This document shows, piece after piece, positions 25,343-33,797 of a DNA stretch of 46,926 bases. Every line of letters begins with the position of its first letter. The stretch's first letter is position 1. Location of the stretch: positions 1 to 46,926 of the forward strand of contig JAGOGO010000007.1 of NCBI GenBank assembly GCA_017996625.1, given 5' to 3'. A program made the position numbers and the translations under genes. The notes under the pieces were generated by a model that saw nothing but the letters and a program-made list of their open reading frames with translations, searched no databases and was not told the DNA's origin. Source of the stretch: Deltaproteobacteria bacterium (lineage in GTDB: Bacteria > Desulfobacterota > WTBG01 > JAGOGO01).

Positions 25343-25715
25343 AAGAAACCCCTCTCTGTGTTCTGTGCCTCCGTGGTGAACTTCGCTATGTAGCATGAGT
25401 TGAGCAAAGCGAAACCCGAGATATGGTACGAGACGTGAACTCCCGTAAACCCCTCTTTGGAGACTGGCGTAGGGGCATGTCTTGCGCCTGCCCAGAGAAC
25501 TCCTACCCAAGATACCAACATAGGAAGTCATCGCAGACGCACAGGTGTCACCCTGAACTAAGTAGTGCCATCTTGAATTGATACTGTCATCCTGAACTAA
25601 CACCAGTCATCCCGAATTCATTCCGGGATCTATTTCTGTGCTAGTCGAAGCCGATAGGTCCTGAAACGAGTTCAGCACAGGTCTCAGGATCTTCTGCTCC
25701 CTCCTTTTGTAAAAA

Positions 25716-25760
25716 GTGGGGAATTACCGTGGCCCCACGGGTGGAGAATTACCGTGGTCC
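25716..25760. repeat. Two direct repeats of a 20-base word, period 25
   Basis: GTGGGGAATTACCGTGGCCC at 25716-25735 and GTGGAGAATTACCGTGGTCC at 25741-25760, identical at 18 of 20 positions. The spacer is CACGG. They lie about 110 bases upstream of the toxin-antitoxin promoter. Confidence 0.6.
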
Positions 25761-25813
25761 TTGACACTGAGCGAATGGGGACCTGGTTGGTCAGGGATAA
25801 ATACAATAATGCA

Positions 25814-25825
25814 ATGAGCGTCCCC
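25814..25825. repeat. Left copy of an inverted word flanking the toxin-antitoxin pair
   Basis: ATGAGCGTCCCC. The exact reverse complement occurs at 26550-26561, just after the toxin gene, so the two copies bracket the module. Confidence 0.5.
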
Positions 25826-25869
25826 TTTTGTTACCCGATGCTCCAACGAAGACTTACCCTTTTTGTTGC

Positions 25870-25898
25870 TTGACAGTATGAACAGAAATACATATTAT
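25870..25898 (+). promoter_or_regulatory. Sigma-70-type promoter of the toxin-antitoxin operon
   Basis: TTGACA (25870-25875), 17 bases, then TATTAT (25893-25898). Predicted start near 25905, which leaves too little leader for the ATG at 25913 and supports the start at 25949. Confidence 0.75.
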
Positions 25899-25918
25899 TG
25901 GAAGTATTAATAATGTGT
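25890..25918. promoter_or_regulatory. Possible autoregulatory operator over the -10 box
   Basis: ACATATTATT (25890-25899) and AATAATGTGT (25909-25918) form an imperfect inverted repeat (8 of 10) that covers the -10 element and start site, where ribbon-helix-helix antitoxins usually bind to repress their own operon. Confidence 0.4.
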
Positions 25919-25948
25919 ATTTATTTTATGGCAAGATCGGGGTATAAA

Positions 25949-26182
25949 ATGAGAACCAAACGGAAGGTTACCTTGACAATCGATGAGGATCTTTATGCCG
26001 CGATAGAGAAGGCGTCAACAGATGCTCGCCTTGCCAAGAGTCAACTGGCAGAGGAAGCTCTCAGGCTTTGGCTGCAAAAAGAGACAGAATCTCTTATGGC
26101 CAAAGGATACGAGGAAATGGCAGAAGAGGAACACGCCGCGGCTAATCTCGCTTTTGAGGCCCAGCGGGAGGTGCTGAAATGA
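25949..26182 (+). CDS. Ribbon-helix-helix antitoxin (MazE-type partner)
   Basis: A 77-residue protein beginning MRTKRKVTLTIDEDLYAAIE, a classic ribbon-helix-helix strand and first helix, followed by LAKSQLAEEALRLWLQK as the second helix. The C-terminal acidic and Ala-rich tail (about 50-77) is the part that normally wraps and blocks the toxin. Upstream in-frame starts at 25913 and 25928 would add up to 12 residues, but the predicted transcript start makes them unlikely. It overlaps the toxin gene by four bases (ATGA), the usual coupling in such modules. Confidence 0.85.
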   Translation: MRTKRKVTLTIDEDLYAAIEKASTDARLAKSQLAEEALRLWLQKETESLMAKGYEEMAEEEHAAANLAFEAQREVLK

Positions 26183-26520
26183 CCAAGTTTCCCAAGCGAG
26201 GCGAGGTGTGGCTGGTTAACTGGAATCCAGGCCGCGGAAGTGAGCAAGTTGGCAAACGTCCTGCCTTGATTATCCAGAACGACATTGGCAATGAGAAATC
26301 GTCCACGACAATTGTCGCGGCAATCTCGAGTACTGTCCGAATCTATCCGATGAACGTGGCCATCAAACCTCCCGAAGGTGGGCTTATTACTCCCTCGATT
26401 ATAAAGACAAGTCAAATTCTGACCGTTGCTAAGGAAAGATTGGAAAAACGCTTGGGCATGCTCAGTGAAGTCAGTATGAAAGCGGTTGATCGAGCAATCA
26501 AGTTGAGTTTGGCTTTGTGA
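26179..26520 (+). CDS. MazF/PemK-family mRNA interferase toxin
   Basis: A 113-residue endoribonuclease of the CcdB/PemK fold that cleaves mRNA at short sequence motifs. It has KRGEVWLVNWNPGRGSEQVG with the active-site Arg loop, then GKRPALIIQND, TTIVAAISS, and TPSIIKTSQILTVAKERLEK with the second catalytic region. All key parts appear intact. It is held in check by the antitoxin encoded just upstream. The cut site cannot be read from the sequence. The module lies beside a repeat-rich region and is bracketed by an inverted 12-base word, suggesting past mobility. Confidence 0.92.
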   Translation: MTKFPKRGEVWLVNWNPGRGSEQVGKRPALIIQNDIGNEKSSTTIVAAISSTVRIYPMNVAIKPPEGGLITPSIIKTSQILTVAKERLEKRLGMLSEVSMKAVDRAIKLSLAL

Positions 26521-26549
26521 GAAGAAGCGCATTTTAAGGGAAGCGGAAG

Positions 26550-26561
26550 GGGGACGCTCAT
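26550..26561. repeat. Right copy of the inverted word flanking the toxin-antitoxin pair
   Basis: GGGGACGCTCAT, the exact reverse complement of 25814-25825. It begins 30 bases after the toxin stop. Confidence 0.5.
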
Positions 26562-26627
26562 GGAGTTACTGCCTTTTTGAGGAAGAAAAGCGGACAAACG
26601 AGTAACTGACGTTTATTACGCCAGCGC

Positions 26628-28205
26628 CTAGTCTTTCTTGCCTCGCTTTTTCTCATAAAGCTCCCGGAGAAAGCCAAGTTCCGGACAGCGAAGAACAAAC
26701 GCCAGAATGCCGAACACCAGAGCGCCTCCACCGATGGCAGTACTCAGATAGAGAATCTTTGCCAGGGTGGCGCCTGAGCTCAGCCAGTCGATACGGCTGC
26801 TCACCAGCCAGCAAAAGATCCCCATCACCAATGAAGCTGTCAGCACTCTTCCGGCTGACTCAAAGGCTTTTCTCATGCCCAGAGGGCCGAGTTTCTTTCT
26901 CAGCAGAATAAGAAGAAAAACAAGATTCATCATCGAGGACAGAGAAAGTGCCAAGGCAAGTCCTCCATGTCTCAGGGGCCACATCAACATGAGGCTGAAG
27001 AGAACGTTGGCAAGCATACTCACCGCGCCGATTTTCACCGGTGTTTGGGTGTCATGCAGAGCGTAGAAGACCGGTACGGTGACCCGAACCCCGGCAATTG
27101 CCCAGAGACCAACTGCGTAAAACAGAAGTGCCCATGCAGTTTGCTGCGTAGCCTCCGGGGTGAATGAGCCACGTTGAAAAAGAATGTGGGTAATGGGCAC
27201 CCGCAGCACGATCAATCCTATCATCGCCGGGATGATGACGAACATGGCCAGCCGAAAGGCAAAAATATAGGTTTTCTTAAGAGTGTCGTGTTCCTGGGAT
27301 GCTGCAAGCCGGGAAAGAGACGGCAGGACTACGGAGCCAATGGAAAAGACGAAAATGCCGAGAGGAAACTCGAGGATTCGGCTGGCATAGTTGAGGTAGG
27401 AAACACTCGCCTGGGAAAGGAACGAAGCCAAAAAATTATTGATAAGAAGGCCGATTTGATAGATAGCGGAGCCAAAAACCGCAGGGAGCATAAGCCTTCC
27501 GACCTGGAGAAGTCCTGGATTGCGAAAGTCCGGCTTCCAGCGCAGGTGAACTCCTTTTTGTTCAAGAAAAGGAATCTGAAAACCGAGCTGAATGACGCCG
27601 CCCACCATGACTCCAATGGCCAGAGCCAGGATCGGGGGATCGACATAGTAATAGAACAGCACTACGCCAAGAATTTCGCAGACGCTGAGAAAAGCCGGAG
27701 CAATGGCCGGAGCAAAGAAGTGTCTCAGGGAATTGAGAATTCCCATGCACAAGGCCATGAGGCTTATGAAGAAGATATAGGGAAACATGACCCGGGTGAG
27801 CAGAACCGTGAGCTCTATTTTCCCGGGGACGTCAGAAAATCCGGGCCCTGGCACCATAAGCGGCACAAGTACCGGTGCACAGGCGACTCCGATTGATGAA
27901 AGTGCAACCAAAACGATGCTGAGAGCGGTGAATGCGCTGTTGGCAAGCCTTAGTGCTTCCTCACGGCCTTTTTGAATGAGGGTCTGAGAAAACACCGGTA
28001 TGAATGAAACCGTGAGTGACCCTTCGCCGAGAAGCCGGCGAAACGTATTGGGGAGCTGGAAAGCAACAAAAAACGCATCAGTCGCTAAACCTGCTCCATA
28101 GAAGTATGCAATGACGACCTCGCGGATAAACCCGAGAATCCGGCTGAAAAGCGTGGCAAGGCCCACGACGCTAAAGGCTTTGGTGATCTTCGCCTTTTCT
28201 GACAT
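26628..28205 (-). CDS. murJ: Lipid II flippase MurJ
   Basis: Inner-membrane flippase of the MOP superfamily that moves lipid II to the periplasm for peptidoglycan synthesis. The 525-residue protein has 14 predicted helices and the typical start (TKAFSVVGLATLFSRILGFI then REVVIAYFYGAG, with the essential arginine region). RRLLGEGSLTVSFIPVF and the PAFYALHDTQTPVKIG-type loop (VFYALHDTQTPVKIG, about 385-399) are also present. Ribosome site GGAGAGGA precedes the ATG. It is divergent from rpsT, as often seen in this group of bacteria. Confidence 0.96.
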   Translation of the reverse strand: MSEKAKITKAFSVVGLATLFSRILGFIREVVIAYFYGAGLATDAFFVAFQLPNTFRRLLGEGSLTVSFIPVFSQTLIQKGREEALRLANSAFTALSIVLVALSSIGVACAPVLVPLMVPGPGFSDVPGKIELTVLLTRVMFPYIFFISLMALCMGILNSLRHFFAPAIAPAFLSVCEILGVVLFYYYVDPPILALAIGVMVGGVIQLGFQIPFLEQKGVHLRWKPDFRNPGLLQVGRLMLPAVFGSAIYQIGLLINNFLASFLSQASVSYLNYASRILEFPLGIFVFSIGSVVLPSLSRLAASQEHDTLKKTYIFAFRLAMFVIIPAMIGLIVLRVPITHILFQRGSFTPEATQQTAWALLFYAVGLWAIAGVRVTVPVFYALHDTQTPVKIGAVSMLANVLFSLMLMWPLRHGGLALALSLSSMMNLVFLLILLRKKLGPLGMRKAFESAGRVLTASLVMGIFCWLVSSRIDWLSSGATLAKILYLSTAIGGGALVFGILAFVLRCPELGFLRELYEKKRGKKD

Positions 28206-28252
28206 TCCTCTCCTGGCACCCGATGGTCTGAAAAAAGAAAAAGATTTTACTC

Positions 28253-28282
28253 TTGACAGAGAGTCTTCTTGTTTGGTAAATA
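28253..28282 (+). promoter_or_regulatory. Sigma-70-type promoter of rpsT
   Basis: TTGACA (28253-28258) and TAAATA (28277-28282) with an 18-base spacer. The start of transcription would lie near 28290, leaving a leader of about 115 bases. Confidence 0.65.
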
Positions 28283-28289
28283 AGATTAT

Positions 28290-28405
28290 TTGCGTTTAGT
28301 TGGCGAATCCGTAGGAAGCCAAGGATCATACGGCAAAGGAATAACCCGCTCCGGGCGGGTTGATGATGCCGCTAACCATTAGCGTTATACAACGGAACCA
28401 TACGT
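28290..28405 (+). promoter_or_regulatory. Structured 5' leader of rpsT
   Basis: Contains a perfect 7-bp hairpin (AACCCGC 28343-28349 with GCGGGTT 28355-28361) and a second small one (CGCTA/TAGCG near 28370-28384). CCGTA (about 28309) can also pair with TACGG (about 28330). Ribosome site is weak (CGGAA). S20 represses its own translation in E. coli, and a folded leader would fit such control, but no match to that leader is claimed. Confidence 0.4.
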
Positions 28406-28675
28406 ATGGCTACACATCAATCAGCATTAAAGAGAAATAGACAGAACGAAGTACGAAGAATTCGTAACCGCAGCATGAAGAGTCATCTGCGGAGTAGAAT
28501 CAAACGGGTGCTGGCCGCCTTGGATGAAAAGAATTTTGATCAGGCCAGCGCGACCCTTCGCGATGCTATTCCGGTTATCGACCAGGCAGCAGCAAAAGGC
28601 ATAATCCACCCCCGCAATGCTTCGCGGAAGATTTCCCGCCTCACCTGCAGTGTCAATGCCTTGAAAAAAGGATAG
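28406..28675 (+). CDS. rpsT: 30S ribosomal protein S20
   Basis: An 89-residue basic helical protein binding the 5' domain of 16S rRNA. It has the S20 pattern: ATHQSALKRNRQNEVRRIRN at the start, MKSHLRSRIKRVLAAL, and KGIIHPRNASRKISRLTCSV near the end. Length is normal. It is a single-gene transcript with its own promoter, leader and terminator, convergent with holA. Confidence 0.97.
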   Translation: MATHQSALKRNRQNEVRRIRNRSMKSHLRSRIKRVLAALDEKNFDQASATLRDAIPVIDQAAAKGIIHPRNASRKISRLTCSVNALKKG

Positions 28676-28720
28676 CAGCATCCGCTTTTTCCGATACTGG
28701 TCCAGAATCAGAGTCTTCGT

Positions 28721-28764
28721 GCCGGTAGATATCGTGCGTGTGCATGATGTCTGCCGGTTCTTTT
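28721..28764 (+). terminator. Rho-independent terminator of rpsT
   Basis: Bases 28722-28737 and 28742-28757 pair over 16 positions (13 Watson-Crick, 3 G-U in RNA) around a GTGT loop, followed by TTCTTTTA. It lies 46 bases after the rpsT stop. Confidence 0.75.
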
Positions 28765-28788
28765 ATATGATGGTTTCAATTGCTTGAA

Positions 28789-28805
28789 TCCCGCCGCAGG
28801 CGGGA
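28789..28805. repeat. CCCGCC hairpin repeat
   Basis: TCCCGCC-gca-GGCGGGA, perfect 7-bp stem, between the convergent rpsT and holA. Another member of the dispersed family. It may help end the leuS-lptE-holA transcript. The nearby GGCTGAAACGGTT also follows the copy at 2951. Confidence 0.65.
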
Positions 28806-28823
28806 CTGGAACGGCTGAAACGG

Positions 28824-29822
28824 TTATTTCTCCTGGCACAGATCAAAAACCAGCTGCTCCAGAATCACCGCCCCCGAGATCTGTTGAAGTTTTAGTGAAC
28901 GATCGGTTTCCCAGAAGCGCTGAAAAAAGCCTCTCACCCGTGCCCGGGAAAACGTTTTCGTTTGGGGAAGGATCTTGCTCCATACGAATGATTTAATGCT
29001 CAGTGAGCGGCAGATTTCATCGGCAGACATCCCTTGCTCAAGCAGGATCTGGGCTTTGAGAATGGAGCGAAAATGACGTGCGATCATAGTCAGAATGAAC
29101 AGCGGCGCTTCTCCGCTTTCGAGCAGCCGGTGGAGAATAACCAATGCGCGATCGCGTCTGCCCATACCAAGATGATCAGTGAGCTCAAAGATCGAATCCG
29201 CTCGCAGACGGGAAATCGTTTCTTCCACATCCATTCGGCTAATGGCGGGACGTTCCCCGGCATAGAGAGCAAGCTTCTCCACTGCCTGAGACAGCTCCTG
29301 AAGATTGTTGCCGATTAGCTCCTGGAGGAGAGCAGAGGCATCACTACCAATGGATTTCCCCTCTTCCCTGGCCAAGTATTGAATCCAGGCCGGGGTATCG
29401 GCACCTCTCGGATTGATGGAGAGAGCGAGAATAACTCCATGCTCCTGAAATGCCCGGCTGACATCAGCAGGGAACGGGCAGTTTTTTCCCGTAAATACAA
29501 GAACAGTCCTGGAGTTTGGCTTGATGCAATACGGAAGCAACGTTTTAAAACGGGCTTTGGGTATTCGATCGGCTTCTCTCACCAGCACAAATTTTCGCGG
29601 GCCAAGAAACGGAAGGGTTCGGGCGCTGTCGATTACGGCTGCGAGAGATGTCGACGCACCATAGTGAACTTCGTAATTGACTTCATCCCGGGAAGTAAAT
29701 CCACACTGGCGCTCCAGAATCTGAACCGCCAGATCCTGCAGGTAGCCATCTTCTCCCGTGAAACAGTAAAGCGGGGACAGAGAATTCGCCTGAAAGCGAG
29801 CAAAGAATTCGGCTGGCTTCAT
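28824..29822 (-). CDS. holA: DNA polymerase III delta subunit
   Basis: The clamp-loader subunit that opens the beta sliding clamp. The 332-residue protein matches HolA: LYCFTGEDGYLQDLAVQIL at the start (the degenerate P-loop region of domain I), TLPFLGPRKFVLVREAD (about 69-85), and a central DVEETISRLRADSIFELTDH segment (about 198-217). The C-terminal collar has the LFILTMIARHFRSILKAQ pattern. It is the last gene of a leuS-lptE-holA transcript and starts three bases after the lptE stop. Confidence 0.93.
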   Translation of the reverse strand: MKPAEFFARFQANSLSPLYCFTGEDGYLQDLAVQILERQCGFTSRDEVNYEVHYGASTSLAAVIDSARTLPFLGPRKFVLVREADRIPKARFKTLLPYCIKPNSRTVLVFTGKNCPFPADVSRAFQEHGVILALSINPRGADTPAWIQYLAREEGKSIGSDASALLQELIGNNLQELSQAVEKLALYAGERPAISRMDVEETISRLRADSIFELTDHLGMGRRDRALVILHRLLESGEAPLFILTMIARHFRSILKAQILLEQGMSADEICRSLSIKSFVWSKILPQTKTFSRARVRGFFQRFWETDRSLKLQQISGAVILEQLVFDLCQEK

Positions 29823-29825
29823 AGA

Positions 29826-30362
29826 TCAGTAGCCCTGAACCATTTCTTCATACATGCGTTCGGCGAGCTCAGCGGCGATCCGCTTGATAGCCTCCTGCTT
29901 GTTGGTATCAGTAAAGGTGATAATCGGTTCGACCGTGTATTCTTCGTCATGAACCAGCCGGGGATTGCGCCAGAGAACTTCTCCGGTGCGGTTGTTCTGT
30001 AAGGTTATTTCCAGGGTGAGGTATGCCCGGTATTGGCGGGCCCGGTCATCTGAAGAGTAGGCGATGCTGGAGAGCTGAAAATCTCGAACGACCCCGATGA
30101 GCGTTGCATCCCCACTATCCGGAACGATAGAGAATTGCTGATTCCTGATGAATTCATTCATAACCGCATTGGTTACCGGCGCTTCGATATTGGATTCAAA
30201 GGTTTCATTCTTGAAGAGGGGAATCGCAATGGTTCGAATCTCACCGGGCAGCTGATTGTATTCGGATGCATATCGGTATCCCTGGCAGCCGAGAGCGGCC
30301 AAGAGAGCGAGGAGACAGAGTATTCGAACGGGTAGCTTGGATAGGAGCATAGCAGTACTCAT
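29826..30362 (-). CDS. lptE: LPS assembly lipoprotein LptE
   Basis: Outer-membrane lipoprotein that plugs the LptD barrel for export of lipopolysaccharide. The 178-residue protein has a signal peptide with lipobox LAALGC (Cys26). The mature part has the LptE/RlpB pattern: [40 protein letters not shown], and an alternating-strand region ending in YEEMVQGY. It overlaps the end of leuS by four bases (ATGA). Its presence implies an LPS-bearing outer membrane. Confidence 0.92.
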   Translation of the reverse strand: MSTAMLLSKLPVRILCLLALLAALGCQGYRYASEYNQLPGEIRTIAIPLFKNETFESNIEAPVTNAVMNEFIRNQQFSIVPDSGDATLIGVVRDFQLSSIAYSSDDRARQYRAYLTLEITLQNNRTGEVLWRNPRLVHDEEYTVEPIITFTDTNKQEAIKRIAAELAERMYEEMVQGY

Positions 30363-32941
30363 CCTAGTACGAAATTAACCAATTTTCGCGGAACGTAGAC
30401 CACCTTCTTGATCTCTTTGCCGTCAGTCCATTGCTGAATGTGCTCATCCTGCTCAGCAAGTTTCTTGATCTCTCCTTCCGGCATACCTACCGGAACCGTT
30501 ATCTTGCTTCGTAATTTTCCATTTACCTGGATTACGATCACCATTTCTTCTTCGGTAGCGATAGCAGCATCGTACTGAGGCCAGGAAGCGTTCATGATGC
30601 TTGTATCGTATCCGAGACTCTGCCAGAGCTCCTCACACATATGAGGCGTGATCGGCGAAAGTAGAACGATAACGCTTTCGATCGCCTCACGCAGAACTGC
30701 TGCCTGCTGCGGTCCGGTTATGGCTTGGACATCAAAAAGATAAATCGAATTGACGAGCTCCATGACAGCGCTTATCGCCGTGTTGAAATGAAATCGCTCC
30801 TCGATGTCCTCAGACACTTTACGAATAGTCTGGTGAGTCTTTCGTCGGAGGTTCTTCAGAGCTTCGGGAAAGCTTTCGCTGTCGAAAGTCTCGCCCCAGG
30901 CTGTCTGAAGCAGCTCTTTATTGGATGATACCATGCGCCAGACCCGGGCCAGAAATCGGAACGATCCCTGAACTCCTTCCTCGCTCCAGTCGAGGTCTTT
31001 TTCCGGTGGTGCAGCAAAGAGGCAGAAGAGACGGATGGTGTCGGCACCGTACTGCGCGATCAGCTCGTCCGGGTCGACAACATTTTTTTTCGACTTAGAC
31101 ATTTTTTCTTTCCGGCCTACTTCTGCCTGAGCACCGCAGATGAGACAGGCACCGTCCTTTTCTTCTTTCGGATAGAGCCAGCCATGGACCGGGCAGCGGA
31201 CGGTTTCTTTGCGTACCATGCCTTGAGTGAGCAGGTTGATGAACGGTTCATCCTGGCTGAGCATTTTCAGATCCCGCAGCGCCTTGGTGTAGAAGCGCGC
31301 ATAGAGAAGGTGCAGAATGGCGTGCTCAATGCCGCCGATGTATTGGTCAACGGGCATCCAGTAATCGACTCTTCTTCGGTCCAAGGGACCCTTGTCGTAT
31401 TCAGGACATGCATAGCGGGCAAAGTACCAGGACGATTCGACAAACGTATCCATGGTATCAGTCTCCCGGCGGGCCGGTCCTGAGCACTGAGGACAGGTAG
31501 TACGGTAGAAGCCCTCGCTGGTCAGAAGGGGTGACTGCCCGCTCTCTGGCATTTCCACGTCCAGTGGCAGAACCACCGGTAGCTCCTGTTCGGGTACCGG
31601 CACGATGCCGCATGTATCACAGTAAACCACCGGAATGGGTGTACCCCAGTACCGCTGGCGGGAAATTCCCCAGTCACGAAGACGGTAGCTTACCGTTTTT
31701 TTCCCTTTGCCGATTGCTTCAAGGTGGTCAGTTATCCTGGCCATTGCTTCGCGGTTCGGCATGCCGTTAAAAGGACCGGAGTTGGTCAGGATGCCATCAT
31801 CTATATAGGCAGCGGTCATACGAGCCGGATCAAGTTCAACATCCGGGGGCTGGATGACAACCACCAGGGGCAGGCCATACTTTTGAGCGAACTCAAAATC
31901 CCGCTGATCATGAGTGGGGACAGCCATGACAGCACCGGTGCCATAACCCATTAACACGAAGTTGGCGACATAGATTGGCATGCGACGGTTTGTGACCGGA
32001 TTAATGCAATAAGCTCCGGTAAAAACGCCGGCTTTTTCAGCGTCCTCAGCGGTGCGCTGAAGGATGTTCTGTTTCTGGATGCTTTCTACGAACTGCAGCA
32101 CCGCTTCTTCCTGTTCCGTACCTCGGGAAAGCTCGATAGCCAGTGGATGTTCGGGAGCAAGACTCATGAACGTAGCCCCGTAAAGAGTATCGGGTCTGGT
32201 GGTGAACACGGTTATCGCATCGTTTCGATTCTCCAAGGAAAACGTGATTTCCGTGCCTTCACTCCTGCCGATCCAATTCTTCTGCATGGTCAGAACCCGT
32301 TCCGGCCATCCAGGAAGCTGGTCACAGTATCGGAGCAGCTCGTCGGCATAGTCGGTGATGCGAAAGAACCACTGCACCAGGTCCTTTTGGGTGACCTCGC
32401 CGCCGCAGCGCCAGCAAAGCCCGGCTTCAACCTGTTCATTGGCCAACACGGTTTGGCAGCTTTCACACCAGTTGACCCAGGAACGCTTCTGATAAGCGAG
32501 TCCCCGTTCGTACATTTTCAGGAATACCAGTTGCTCCCATCGGTAGTACGAGACATCGCAGGTGGCAATCTCACGATTCCAGTCATAGCTGTACCCCATC
32601 CGCTTCAGCTGTTTGCGCATGTAATCGATGTTGTCGTATGTCCAGCGAGAAGGATGGGTTTTGTTCGCGATGGCAGCGTTTTCCGCCGGCAGGCCGAAAG
32701 CATCCCAGCCGATAGGATGCAGGACATTATAGCCTTTCATGCGCTTGTAGCGTGCCACAACGTCACCGATTGAATAATTGCGGACATGGCCAACATGAAT
32801 CCGGCCGCTGGGATAGGGAAACATTTCCAGCAAGTAGTACTTCGGCTGATCTGGTGCTTCTACGGCCCGAAAAAGGTTCTTTTTCTCCCAGAAGCGTTGC
32901 CACTTCTCCTCGATTTCATGAGGATGATATTCGTCTAACAT
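30359..32941 (-). CDS. leuS: Leucyl-tRNA synthetase
   Basis: Class I synthetase charging tRNA-Leu. The 860-residue protein is full length. It contains the HIGH motif as [20 protein letters not shown] (about 42-61) and the editing domain CP1 with [20 protein letters not shown] (about 247-266). Further on are the [15 protein letters not shown] block, the KMSKS motif [13 protein letters not shown], a Zn-knuckle-like insertion before it, and the anticodon-binding and C-terminal domains ending [15 protein letters not shown]. It leads the leuS-lptE-holA transcript. I found no T-box or Leu-rich leader upstream. Confidence 0.98.
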   Translation of the reverse strand: MLDEYHPHEIEEKWQRFWEKKNLFRAVEAPDQPKYYLLEMFPYPSGRIHVGHVRNYSIGDVVARYKRMKGYNVLHPIGWDAFGLPAENAAIANKTHPSRWTYDNIDYMRKQLKRMGYSYDWNREIATCDVSYYRWEQLVFLKMYERGLAYQKRSWVNWCESCQTVLANEQVEAGLCWRCGGEVTQKDLVQWFFRITDYADELLRYCDQLPGWPERVLTMQKNWIGRSEGTEITFSLENRNDAITVFTTRPDTLYGATFMSLAPEHPLAIELSRGTEQEEAVLQFVESIQKQNILQRTAEDAEKAGVFTGAYCINPVTNRRMPIYVANFVLMGYGTGAVMAVPTHDQRDFEFAQKYGLPLVVVIQPPDVELDPARMTAAYIDDGILTNSGPFNGMPNREAMARITDHLEAIGKGKKTVSYRLRDWGISRQRYWGTPIPVVYCDTCGIVPVPEQELPVVLPLDVEMPESGQSPLLTSEGFYRTTCPQCSGPARRETDTMDTFVESSWYFARYACPEYDKGPLDRRRVDYWMPVDQYIGGIEHAILHLLYARFYTKALRDLKMLSQDEPFINLLTQGMVRKETVRCPVHGWLYPKEEKDGACLICGAQAEVGRKEKMSKSKKNVVDPDELIAQYGADTIRLFCLFAAPPEKDLDWSEEGVQGSFRFLARVWRMVSSNKELLQTAWGETFDSESFPEALKNLRRKTHQTIRKVSEDIEERFHFNTAISAVMELVNSIYLFDVQAITGPQQAAVLREAIESVIVLLSPITPHMCEELWQSLGYDTSIMNASWPQYDAAIATEEEMVIVIQVNGKLRSKITVPVGMPEGEIKKLAEQDEHIQQWTDGKEIKKVVYVPRKLVNFVLG

Positions 32942-33101
32942 CGTTGATTCCTGGTTGCTGGGTTATGATGGCATCACGGCCGAGAAGAAGCTAACGCCTC
33001 CAAAACCAACTGACGCACATCTTTTTTGAGTCAGAGCGTCTGGTGCAGCCTCAGTCCGCTCGCGCATGTATCAGGCTCTTGTGCACGGAGGTAAAGGAGT
33101 A

Positions 33102-33130
33102 AATATTGTCGAAAACAGGTTAAAAGTCAA
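33102..33130 (-). promoter_or_regulatory. Possible sigma-70-type promoter of leuS-lptE-holA
   Basis: On the minus strand TTGACT (33125-33130) and AATATT (33102-33107), 17-base spacer. The leader would be about 150 bases. Confidence 0.5.
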
Positions 33131-33202
33131 GGAGTATTCGGTTTCAGGGTGGCCTGAAGAACGATAGGCATGGCAGGCCTCGTCGTCGTCAGTATGATGG
33201 AG

Positions 33203-33541
33203 TCATAAGAGCTTTTCTCGGGCTATGAGGCGCTGCTGTTCTTTCATTATACGTGCTATCGGAATCGGTGTTACCACAATTAGGATACCGAGCTCGTCGT
33301 TGCTCTCCCAGATGATTTTTCCCTCAAAATCGACTGATTCACCATCGAAGAAGGTAATCTTTCCCCTGATCCATTCGGCGAAGCGCACTTGTTTTGGATT
33401 CGAGATCCGGATGCCCCGTTCAGAAAGGTCAAGAATTGAAAAAGTATTTTTACCGATTCTAACTGTAGGATGATCGTCAGGCGGATATTCCAAACGAAAA
33501 TACTTTCTCGCTTGCGGTCCGCCCCCTTGTCTTTGCTCCAT
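33203..33541 (-). CDS. PilZ-domain protein
   Basis: A 112-residue single-domain protein. RKYFRLEYP gives the RxxxR-like arm and ILDLSERGIRI gives the DxSxxG motif, together the c-di-GMP-binding signature of PilZ domains; strands VDFEGKIIWESNDELGILI follow. The RxxxR arm is slightly off the consensus (RKYFR), still with two arginines. The ATG at 33541 is preferred because GAGGG lies about six bases upstream; a GTG at 33571 has none. Output and partner are unknown, but PilB-type ATPases are common PilZ-linked targets. Confidence 0.85.
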   Translation of the reverse strand: MEQRQGGGPQARKYFRLEYPPDDHPTVRIGKNTFSILDLSERGIRISNPKQVRFAEWIRGKITFFDGESVDFEGKIIWESNDELGILIVVTPIPIARIMKEQQRLIAREKLL

Positions 33542-33797
33542 CAATACCCTCGTGTCGTCATTCGGCGGCACTCTTTGCCGTTACAAAACGGGCCTAACTG
33601 CTATTCAGCCGCCAGCATATGCTGCTGCCAGCGGCCAAAGTACCTACCCATCCATATGACTCTGCTTTCATCTTTTATCAAAGATAATGGACACGCGCAA
33701 GGATTTCTCGCTGTGAAGGTCGTTCTTGCTTCTTGCCTGATACCAAACGAGCATCGGGCACGAGCAGGCAAAGAGAAAAGCAATTATACAGTAGTGT

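Larger units (their letters stand above)
24856..25869. other. Repeat-rich non-coding stretch
   Basis: About one kilobase with no credible gene on either strand. It contains several long perfect hairpins, a copy of the CCCGCC repeat, a pair of 20-base near-identical direct repeats, and text resembling dispersed intergenic repeats (GTCATCCTGAACT and GTCATCCCGAATTC near 25588-25620). Short open frames here read through the hairpins and lack ribosome sites. Confidence 0.6.

Noticed and set aside
25716-25760. CRISPR-like array
   Set aside because: Only two repeats with a 5-base spacer and no cas genes.
27174-27896. Plus-strand frame of 240 codons inside murJ
   Set aside because: Highly charged product without a domain; shadow of the murJ membrane helices.
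32942-33202. T-box or leucine attenuator upstream of leuS
   Set aside because: No T-box core, no Leu-rich leader peptide and no terminator/antiterminator pair could be found; only a plausible promoter.
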